From the NCBI GenBank assembly GCA_035454085.1, contig DAOTEJ010000091.1:1-9276 (forward strand): a stretch of DNA of 9,276 nt. Direction: 5' to 3'. Of this stretch, positions 1-5,860 are shown piece by piece (position 1 is the stretch's first letter; every line of letters begins with the position of its first letter). The notes beneath the pieces are model-generated. The model did no database searches. It had not been told where the DNA came from and worked only from the letters and a program-made list of their open reading frames with translations. The DNA comes from DAOTEJ01 sp035454085. Lineage in GTDB: Bacteria > Pseudomonadota > Gammaproteobacteria > Burkholderiales > Burkholderiaceae_F. The translations under genes and the position numbers were made by a program.

Positions 1-1787
1 TCCTTCTTCACGCCCAGCAGGTCGATGCGCTGGCCGCCGGTGACCTTGACCGTGGGGATCGCGAACTCATCGACCACGTCGGCGATGCGGCGCAACTCGG
101 CCGCATTGGTCACCCCGCCCCACATGCGCGGCACCACGCTGAAGGTGCCGTCCTTCTGGATGTTGGCGTGGGCACGCTCGTTGACGAAGCGGCTGCGGGG
201 GTCGTCCACGGCCTCGCCCGGCCAGGTGCTGATCAGGTAGTAGTTGAGCGCCGGGCGGCAGGTGGCGCAGCCCGCGCTGGTGCGCCAGGCGAGCGCGCTC
301 ATCGTGTCGGCCACGGTGAGCAGGTGCAGATTGCGGATCGCGGCGCGCACCTCGGCGTGGGTGCGGTCGGTGCAGCCGCACACCGGCTTGGTCTTGGGGG
401 TGGCCGAGTAGCCCGCGCCCACGGTGGCGGCGATCAGCTGCTCCACCAGGCCCGTGCACGATCCGCAGCTCGACGAGGCCTTGGTGTGCTTGCGCACCTC
501 GTCGAGCGTCATCAGGCCCTTGGTCTTGATGGCGCTGACGATGGTCTTCTTGCACACACCGTTGCAGCCGCAGACCTCGGCCTCGTCGGCCAGGGCGGCC
601 GCCGAGTTCGCGCCGGCGTGGCCGGCGTCGCCCAGGTGGTTCTCGCCGAACAGCAGGGTGGCGCGGCTCTCGGCCACGGGCACGCGGTCCTTGACGAGCT
701 TGGTGTACCAGATGGCGTGTTCGGTGTCGCCGACCAGACAGGCGCCCACCACCGCGTTGTCCTTGAGCACCAGCTTCTTGTAGACGCCGCGGGTGGGGTC
801 CGAGAGCAGGATCTCGTCGGCCTCCGGTCCGCCCTGGAAGTCGCCGATCGAGAACACGTCCACGCCGGTGACCTTGAGCTTGGTCGAGACCACCGCGCCC
901 TTGAAGCGGCCCAGCCCGTTCTCGGCCAGGTGCGTGGCGCAGACCTTGGCCTGGTCGAACAGCGGTGCCACCAGGCCGTAGCACACGCCGCGGTGCGCGA
1001 CGCACTCGCCCAGCGCGTAGATGCGCGCGTCGGTGACCGTCTGCAGGGTGTCGGTGACCACGATGCCGCGGTCCACGTGCAGCCCGGCCGACGCGGCGAG
1101 CGCCGTGTTGGGCCGGATGCCGATGGCGACCACCGCGAGGTCGGCCGCGCTCACTCGGGGCAGGGCCTCGGGCTCGCGCGCCGGGCGATGCTGGACGGCG
1201 CACACGCGGCCCGACTCGCCAGCCACGAACTCGAGCGTGCTGGTCTCGAGCAGGAACTTCAGCCCCTTGGCCTCGAGCGCGCCTTGCAGCATCTGGCCGG
1301 CGGTGCGGTCGAGCTGGCGCTCCATCAGCCACTCGGCGAGGTGGATCACCGTCACGTCCATGCCGCGCAGGCGCAGGCCGTTGGCGGCCTCGAGGCCGAG
1401 CAGGCCGCCGCCCACCACCACGGCGCGGCGGTAGTCGCGCGCCGCGGCGATCATCGCCTCGGTGTCGGCGATGTCGCGGTAGGCCACCACGCCCGGTAGC
1501 TGGATGCCGGGCAGCGGCGGCATGAAGGGGTTCGAGCCGGTGGCCAGCAGGAGCCGGTCGTAGGCGGCCTCGGTGCCGTCGTGGCCCACCACCACGCGGC
1601 GCGCGCGGTCGATGCGCTCGACGCGCACGCCGGCGTGCAGGCGGATGCCGTGCTCGCGGTACCAGTCCCAGCCGTTGAGCACGATGTCCGCGAAGCTCGC
1701 CTCGCCCGCGAGCACCGGCGAGAGCAGGATGCGGTTGTAGTTGGGCTGGGGCTCGGCGCCGAAGACGGTGATGTCGTAGAGCTCGGG
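1..1787 (-). CDS. nirB: Assimilatory nitrite reductase [NAD(P)H] large subunit, partial at both ends
   Basis: Reduces nitrite to ammonium in the cytoplasm with electrons from NAD(P)H via FAD, Fe-S centres and siroheme. An uninterrupted frame of 595 codons reads from 1787 to 3 and runs off the left edge. In order it shows: the end of the first FAD-binding part (TVFGAEP, NYNRILLSPVLAG); a pyridine-nucleotide Rossmann loop (VVVGGGLLGLEAA); the FAD-site region (DARIYALGEC); two BFD-like [2Fe-2S] Cys clusters (CGCNGVCKK...CGSC and CGC...CATC); and the start of the nitrite/sulfite-reductase ferredoxin-like half (MWGGVTNAAELRRIADV). The siroheme/[4Fe-4S] Cys motifs lie off-window. About 30 N-terminal residues, including the first FAD-binding glycine loop, fall in the N-run. 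E. coli NirB is about 847 residues, so roughly 200 C-terminal residues are also missing. It follows the nitrate transporter genes in the same direction, so it is probably the fourth gene of their operon. Confidence 0.96.
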
Positions 1788-1887
1788 NNNNNNNNNNNNN
1801 NNNNNNNNNNNNNNNNNNNNNNNNNNNNNNNNNNNNNNNNNNNNNNNNNNNNNNNNNNNNNNNNNNNNNNNNNNNNNNNNNNNNNNN
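1788..1887. other. Assembly gap (100 Ns)
   Basis: A run of exactly 100 N bases. It replaces the 3' end of nrtD with its stop, any intergenic bases, and the nirB ribosome site, start and first codons. Both flanking frames are open up to its edges. A run of exactly 100 is a common scaffold placeholder for a gap of unknown size, so the true length should not be assumed. Confidence 0.98.
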
Positions 1888-2654
1888 TGCAGCACGCGCT
1901 CGCGGCATTCGAGGTAGACCGGGTCGTGGGCCATCGCCAGGCGCTCGCGCGGGCGCGGGATCGGGACGGTCAGCACCTCGCCGATGGTCGCCGCCGGCCC
2001 GTTGGTGAGCATCACGATGCGGTCCGACAGCAGCACGGCCTCGTCCACGTCGTGCGTGACCATGAGCACCGTGGAGCCCGCGGCCGCGACGATCTTCATG
2101 AGCTCGTCCTGCAGCCGCGCGCGCGTCAGGGCGTCGAGCGCGCCGAAGGGCTCGTCCATCAGCAGCACCTTGGGCTCCATGGCCAGCGCGCGCGCGATGC
2201 CCACGCGCTGCTTCATGCCGCCGGAGATCTCCGCCGGCTTCTTCTGCGCGGCGTGGGTCAGGCCCACCAGTTCGAGCGCGGCGTGGGCGCGCGCCGTCAG
2301 CTGGGCCTTCTTCTCTGTGCCGCCGAACACGCGCTCGACCGCCAGGTACACGTTGTCGAAGCAGCTCATCCAGGGCAGCAGCGAGTGGTTCTGGAACACC
2401 ACCGCGCGGTCGGGGCCGGGGCCGGCGATCTCGCGCCCGTCGAGCAGCAGCACGCCGCTGGTGGGCGCGAGCAGCCCGGACACGAGGTTGAGCAGGGTGC
2501 TCTTGCCGCAGCCGGAGTGGCCGATCAGCGACACGAACTCGCCGCGCGCCACGTCCAGGCTCACGTCGCGCAGCGCCACGAAGGGGCCGCGCTTGGTGGC
2601 GAAGCGCATGCCGGCGCCGTCGATGTGCAGGAAGCGGGACTGGTTGATCGTCAT
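1888..2654 (-). CDS. nrtD: Nitrate/nitrite ABC transporter ATP-binding protein, 3' end lost in gap
   Basis: Cytoplasmic ATPase energising nitrate uptake through NrtB. From the ATG at 2654, 255 codons are readable before the N-run. All ABC motifs are intact: Walker A GHSGCGKST (residues 45-53), Q-loop Gln88, signature ISGGMKQR (143-150), Walker B VLLMDEP (163-169) and switch His201 in VTHD. The VFQNHSLLPWMS stretch after the Q-loop and the late IPRPRERL segment are typical of the NrtC/NrtD (NtrCD) subfamily. It lacks the extra NrtA-like domain of cyanobacterial NrtC, as far as can be read, so it probably works as a homodimer. Only 7 bases separate it from the nrtB stop, and its ribosome site (GAGGA) overlaps that TGA, suggesting translational coupling. 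Roughly 10-15 C-terminal residues and the stop are hidden. Relatives transport bicarbonate, cyanate, taurine or sulfonates; the nirB context favours nitrate/nitrite. Confidence 0.93.
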
Positions 2655-2661
2655 GGTGTCC

Positions 2662-3621
2662 TCACGCGTATTCGAAGCGACGGCCGATCCACACGAGCAG
2701 GGCCTCGAGCGCCATGCCCACCACGCCGATCACCAGGATGGCGACCAGGATGTTGGCCACGTTCAGGTTGTTCCACTCGTCCCACAGCCAGAAGCCGATG
2801 CCCACGCCGCCGGTGAGCATCTCGGCGGCCACGATCACCAGCCAGGCGATCCCCACCGACAGGCGCACGCCTGTGAGCAGGTAGGGCAGCACCGCCGGGA
2901 AGAGGATCTTGGTGAACACCTTCCACTCCGAGAGCTTCAGCACCTTGGCCACGTTGAGGTAGTCCTGCGGCACCTGGCGCACGCCGAGCGCGGTGTTGAT
3001 CACCATGGGCCACAGCGAGCAGATGAAGATGGTCCAGATCGCCGCGGGGTTGGCGGCCTTGAACAGCAGCAGCCCGATGGGCAGCCAGGCCAGAGGCGAC
3101 ACGGGCCGCAGCAGCGCGATCACCGGCGCGGCCATCTGCCCGGCAAAGGCGAAGCGCCCGATCACGAAGCCCAGCGGAATGCCCACCGCCGCGGCCAGGC
3201 CGAAGCCCAGGCCCACGCGCGCCAGCGAGGCGAGCACGTTCCAGCCCACGCCCTGGTCGTTGGGGCCTTTGCTGTAGAAGGGATCGGCGAACACCTTGAC
3301 CGCCGCCTCCCACACGGCGAGCGGGCCGGGGAACTGGCCGTTGAGCAGCGCCACCCCGTGCCACAGCAGCCCGAACACCAGCAGGCCGACCAGCGGCGCG
3401 AGCACGCGAGCGAGCGCGGCGCGGGTGCGGGCGCGCTGCGCGGCCAGCGCCAGTTCGTCGGGCGACAGGCGCGGCGCGCGCGCGGCGGGCGCGGCCGGTG
3501 CGGGTTCGGTGGCGGGCATGGCGGCCGCGGCGGACGGCGCAGCGGGCATCAGCACCGCGGCGGCGGCGGCTTCGCCGGCGCCGATCGCGGGGTCGAAGGC
3601 GGTGGTGGCGAGCGAGCTCAT
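2662..3621 (-). CDS. nrtB: Nitrate ABC transporter permease
   Basis: Inner-membrane permease of the nitrate/nitrite importer, 319 residues. A long low-complexity Ala/Pro-rich N-terminus (about residues 1-65) precedes the first membrane helix (LAPLVGLLVFGLLWHGVALL). Several more helices follow in the BPD_transp_1 pattern. The cytoplasmic EAA-type loop that contacts the ATPase is recognisable as NVAKVLKLSEWKVF followed by FPAVLP. The SPLAWLPIGLL and MLTGGVGIGFWLWDEWN segments are characteristic of NrtB. I chose the ATG at 3621 because GGAGG lies 5 bases before it and it follows the nrtA stop by 10 bases; an upstream in-frame ATG at 3714 would overlap nrtA by 83 bases. The Ala/Pro-rich extension is longer than I would expect for the family and is probably an unstructured cytoplasmic tail. 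Confidence 0.95.
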   Translation of the reverse strand: MSSLATTAFDPAIGAGEAAAAAVLMPAAPSAAAAMPATEPAPAAPAARAPRLSPDELALAAQRARTRAALARVLAPLVGLLVFGLLWHGVALLNGQFPGPLAVWEAAVKVFADPFYSKGPNDQGVGWNVLASLARVGLGFGLAAAVGIPLGFVIGRFAFAGQMAAPVIALLRPVSPLAWLPIGLLLFKAANPAAIWTIFICSLWPMVINTALGVRQVPQDYLNVAKVLKLSEWKVFTKILFPAVLPYLLTGVRLSVGIAWLVIVAAEMLTGGVGIGFWLWDEWNNLNVANILVAILVIGVVGMALEALLVWIGRRFEYA

Positions 3622-3631
3622 GTCCGCCTCC

Positions 3632-4888
3632 TCAGGCCACGCGGATCTTGAAGCTCTGCGCGTACTGGGCGGGCGCCTTGCCGTCCCACACCGTGCCGTC
3701 GACCAGCTTGGCACTGCGCATCGGATCCTTGGGCAGCGGCACCTTGGCCATCGCGGCCGCCTGCTTGTAGAGCTCGATCTGGTTGACCTTCTTCGCCACC
3801 GCCAGGTAGTCGACCTCGCTCTTGAGCAGGCCCCAGCGGCGGTGCTGGGTCATGAACCACATGCCGTCCGACAGGTAGGGGAAGTTCACCGCCCCGTCGT
3901 TGTAGAACTTCATGAAGTTCGGGTCGTCCCAGGTCTTGCCCAGGCCGTTCTGGTAGCGGCCCAGGATGCGCTGGTTGATCACGTCGACGCTGGTGTTGAC
4001 GTAGGCCTTGTCGGCGATGGTCTCGGCCATCTTGTTCTTGTTCTGCAGGCCGGTGTCGATCCAGCGGCTGGCCTCGAGGATCGCGGCGACCATCGCGCGG
4101 GAGGTGTTGGGGTACTTCTGCACGAACTCGCCGGTCGTGCCCAGGACCTTCTCGGGGTGGTCTTTCCAGATGTCCTGGGTGGTGATGGCGGTGATGCCGA
4201 TGCCGTCGGCGATGGCGCGGTGGTTCCAGGGCTCGCCCACGCAGTAGCCGTCCATGTTGCCCACCCGCATGTTGGCCACCATCTGCGGCGGCGGCACGGT
4301 GATCACCTTGGCGTCGGTCATGGGGTTGATGCCGTTGGCCGCCATCCAGTAGTACAGCCACATCGCGTGGGTGCCGGTGGGGAAGGTCTGCGCGAAGGTG
4401 TACTCGCGCTTGTCGGCGGCCATCAGCTTGGCCAGGCTGGGCCCGTCCACCGCGCCCTTGTCGGCGAGCTTCTTGGACAGCGTGATGGCCTGGCCGTTGT
4501 TGTTGAGGGTCATGAGCACGGCCATGTCCTTCTTCGGGCCGCCCACGCCGTTTTGCACGCCGTAGATCAGCCCGTAGAGCACGTGCGCGGCATCGAGCTC
4601 GCCGTTGACCAGCTTGTCGCGCACCGAGGCCCAGCTCGCCTCCTTGGACGGAATGATCTTGATGCCGTACTTCTCGTCGAACTTGAGCACCGAGGCCATC
4701 ACCACCGAGGCGCAGTCGGTCAGCGGGATGAAGCCGATGCGCACTTCCTTCTTCTCGGGTGCGTCCGAGCCCGCGGCCCAGGCTCCGCCCGGCAGGGCGC
4801 TGCTGCCGGCCAGCACGGCAGCGGCGCCGGCCTTCTTGATGAAGCTGCGTCGTTCAGTGCTCATGAGTCCCTCGTGCTGGTTCGACAT
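3632..4888 (-). CDS. nrtA: Nitrate ABC transporter substrate-binding protein (Tat-exported)
   Basis: Periplasmic solute-binding protein that captures nitrate/nitrite for NrtB/NrtD; 418 residues from the ATG at 4888. A twin-arginine signal is visible (ERRSFIKKAGA, RR at residues 13-14), followed by an Ala-rich core and a likely cleavage after AWA near residue 38. The mature part is of the NrtA/CmpA family: VRIGFIPLTDCASVVMA at its start, then FPTGTHAMWLYYW, VPPPQMVANMRVG and YCVGEPWN, segments that line the anion site in cyanobacterial NrtA. Two starts are plausible. ATG 4888 has GGAG 6 bases upstream. ATG 4864 gives a 410-residue protein starting MSTERRSFIKK, a more usual Tat n-region, with GAGG 5 bases upstream. 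The Tat signal argues against this being the cytoplasmic sensor NasS. It is first in the transporter operon and preceded by a regulated leader. Confidence 0.95.
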   Translation of the reverse strand: MSNQHEGLMSTERRSFIKKAGAAAVLAGSSALPGGAWAAGSDAPEKKEVRIGFIPLTDCASVVMASVLKFDEKYGIKIIPSKEASWASVRDKLVNGELDAAHVLYGLIYGVQNGVGGPKKDMAVLMTLNNNGQAITLSKKLADKGAVDGPSLAKLMAADKREYTFAQTFPTGTHAMWLYYWMAANGINPMTDAKVITVPPPQMVANMRVGNMDGYCVGEPWNHRAIADGIGITAITTQDIWKDHPEKVLGTTGEFVQKYPNTSRAMVAAILEASRWIDTGLQNKNKMAETIADKAYVNTSVDVINQRILGRYQNGLGKTWDDPNFMKFYNDGAVNFPYLSDGMWFMTQHRRWGLLKSEVDYLAVAKKVNQIELYKQAAAMAKVPLPKDPMRSAKLVDGTVWDGKAPAQYAQSFKIRVA

Positions 4889-4913
4889 GGCGATCTCCGG
4901 TTGCGATGAATGC

Positions 4914-4964
4914 AAAAAAGGCGTCGGCCGATCCACCCTGGGGTGGGAATCAGCGGACGCCTTT
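4914..4964 (-). terminator. Intrinsic terminator in the nrtA leader (attenuator)
   Basis: On the minus strand, AAAGGCGTC (4964-4956) pairs perfectly with GACGCCTTT (4925-4917). The stem continues inward as GCTGAT/ATCGGC after a C-C mismatch, then CCACCC/GGGTGG, giving about 20 pairs in all. The 3' arm runs into six Us (4919-4914). The T-tract ends 25 bases before the nrtA ATG and nothing is encoded between it and the predicted promoter, so it is placed to stop transcription before the operon unless prevented. Its 5' arm overlaps the second hexaloop hairpin of the leader. Confidence 0.9.
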
Positions 4965-5030
4965 GTCCTTGGTGGGCGCTCCCGCCTGGGCGCGCCCGAA
5001 TTGCCGCGCGGATCGCCGTTGAACCGCGCA
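4955..5030 (-). ncRNA. Putative ANTAR-responsive two-hairpin leader RNA (antiterminator) of nrtABD-nirB
   Basis: Hairpin 1 (5030-5005): GCGCGGTTC pairs with GATCCGCGC (one T-T mismatch, plus an outer T-G pair) around hexaloop AACGGC (5020-5015). Hairpin 2 (4968-4955): GGAC pairs with GTCC around hexaloop AAAGGC (4964-4959). Both loops have A at position 1 and G at position 4, the signature described for RNA targets of ANTAR antiterminators, and both read C-[AAnGGC]-G with the closing pair. The loop and 3' arm of hairpin 2 are the first 10 bases of the terminator's 5' arm, so the two folds exclude each other. A third, GC-rich hairpin (4997-4974) sits between them. The nasT gene just upstream supplies a likely ligand. 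The fold was drawn by hand, not computed. Confidence 0.8.
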
Positions 5031-5042
5031 CACCGTCTCTGT

Positions 5043-5058
5043 TGCAGGAGTCGTGCCA
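5043..5058 (-). promoter_or_regulatory. Sigma-54 (-24/-12) promoter for nrtA operon
   Basis: Minus-strand TGGCACGACTCCTGCA matches the RpoN consensus TGGCACGN4TTGCA at all but one fixed position. GG (5057-5056) and GC (5045-5044) have the required 10-base separation. With the C of GC at -12, transcription should start near 5032, two bases before hairpin 1 of the leader, leaving a leader of about 144 bases. Confidence 0.8.
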
Positions 5059-5121
5059 GGGCCGCAAAGCGCGTCTGCACGAGGGTGATCGGCCCCAAGC
5101 GCCCGCTCGCGGCTGCTGCGC

Positions 5122-5138
5122 TGCACCAGCAAGGCGCA
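5122..5138 (-). promoter_or_regulatory. Probable NtrC binding site, promoter-proximal
   Basis: Minus-strand TGCGCC-N5-GGTGCA matches the enteric NtrC dyad TGCACC-N5-GGTGCA at 11 of 12 positions. Its centre is about 98 bases upstream of the start predicted from the sigma-54 promoter, a normal enhancer distance for NtrC. Confidence 0.65.
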
Positions 5139-5142
5139 GGCC

Positions 5143-5159
5143 TGCACCGCGGTGGCGCG
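5143..5159 (-). promoter_or_regulatory. Probable NtrC binding site, promoter-distal
   Basis: Minus-strand CGCGCC-N5-GGTGCA has one perfect half-site and one 4/6 half-site against TGCACC-N5-GGTGCA. Its centre is 21 bp (two helical turns) from the stronger proximal site and about 119 bases upstream of the predicted start. It begins 10 bases past the nasT stop codon. The match alone is modest; the spacing raises confidence. Confidence 0.5.
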
Positions 5160-5169
5160 CCGCTGCGCT

Positions 5170-5796
5170 TCAGGACAGCAGCGACTGGGCGTCGATCACC
5201 CGCTCGGCCACCTCGACGAGCTTGAGCCCGCGGTCCATGGCGAGGCGGCGTAGCTGGCGGTAGGCCTCCTCCTCGCTGCAGCCGCGCGCCTGCATCAGGA
5301 TGCCCTTGGCCTTCTCGATGCGCTTGCGAGCCGCGAGTTCGCCGCGCGCGGCGGCCAGCTCGGCGCGCAGCTCGGCTTCGGCCTCGAAGCGCGCGATCGC
5401 CACCGCGATCACCGGCGCCAGCCGCTCCGCCTGCAGACCGTCCACCACGTAGGACGAGACGCCGGCGCGCAGGGCGCGCTGCACCTGCTCGGGCGCGGCG
5501 TCGTCGGTGAAGAGCACGATGGGGCGCGGGCAGGACTCGCGCATCGCCGCCAGGTGCTCGAGCGTGTCGCGGCTCGGGCTCTCGGCGCCGATGATCACCA
5601 CGTCGGGCCCGAGGCGCTGCACCGCCTCGATGATTTCCATGGCCGAATCCACCGTGCCCAGCACGGTGCAGCCCAGGCGCACCAGCTCTCCGTGCAACTG
5701 GCCGATCGCGGGCTCGCCGTCATCGACGAGCAGGACCTTGAACGCCGCCGGCTCGGACGCGTCCTTCACGATGGGCACTGCGGGGCTGATCTGCAC
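5170..5796 (-). CDS. nasT: ANTAR-domain response regulator, nitrate/nitrite antiterminator
   Basis: RNA-binding antiterminator that in characterised NasS/NasT systems lets transcription pass a leader terminator ahead of nitrate assimilation genes. From GTG 5796 it has 208 residues: a receiver-like domain (FKVLLVDDGEPAIG from residue 19 to about 135), a helical linker, and a C-terminal ANTAR three-helix domain (RKRIEKAKGILMQARGCSEE, then EAYRQLRRLAMDRGLKLVEV). The helix 4-5 area (RAGVSSYVVDGL) and SPSRDTLE are typical of NasT. Residue 70 in VVIIGAESPSRD is Gly where the phosphorylated Asp normally sits (codon GGC). The start is uncertain: GTG 5796 has AAGGG 3 bases upstream but lies only 2 bases after the start predicted from the sigma-54 promoter. 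GTG 5778 or 5769 (199 residues) would leave a normal leader but lack a clear ribosome site. No nasS is visible in the window. Confidence 0.92.
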   Translation of the reverse strand: MQISPAVPIVKDASEPAAFKVLLVDDGEPAIGQLHGELVRLGCTVLGTVDSAMEIIEAVQRLGPDVVIIGAESPSRDTLEHLAAMRESCPRPIVLFTDDAAPEQVQRALRAGVSSYVVDGLQAERLAPVIAVAIARFEAEAELRAELAAARGELAARKRIEKAKGILMQARGCSEEEAYRQLRRLAMDRGLKLVEVAERVIDAQSLLS

Positions 5797-5808
5797 ATAC
5801 CCTTGTCG

Positions 5809-5824
5809 TGCAAGCCGCGTGCCA
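5809..5824 (-). promoter_or_regulatory. Sigma-54 (-24/-12) promoter for nasT
   Basis: Minus-strand TGGCACGCGGCTTGCA is an exact match to TGGCACGN4TTGCA, with GG (5823-5822) and GC (5811-5810) 10 bases apart. It lies in the 64-base divergent gap and points into nasT. The predicted start is near 5798, almost on top of the most upstream candidate start codon. Confidence 0.82.
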
Positions 5825-5860
5825 GCGGCGGGTAAGCTTGCCCCCGAAAGAGGAGGGGAT

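Noticed and set aside
67..1908. Long open frames on both strands over nirB, including one reading through the N-run
   Set aside because: They are Arg/His/Ala-rich shadow frames of GC-rich coding DNA. The true nirB frame shows the family motifs throughout.
1984..4909. Long plus-strand open frames opposite nrtD, nrtB and nrtA
   Set aside because: Low-complexity His/Gln/Arg-rich translations with no recognisable domain, antisense to three well-supported genes.
5796..5798. ATG at 5798 at the predicted nasT transcription start, as a leaderless start codon
   Set aside because: It is out of frame with the receiver domain, so it cannot start NasT.
5830..5843. Near-palindrome GGGTAAGCTTGCCC in the nasT / cyclodeaminase-like divergent gap
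   Set aside because: 12 of 14 positions are symmetric, but it matches no operator I know and appears only once.
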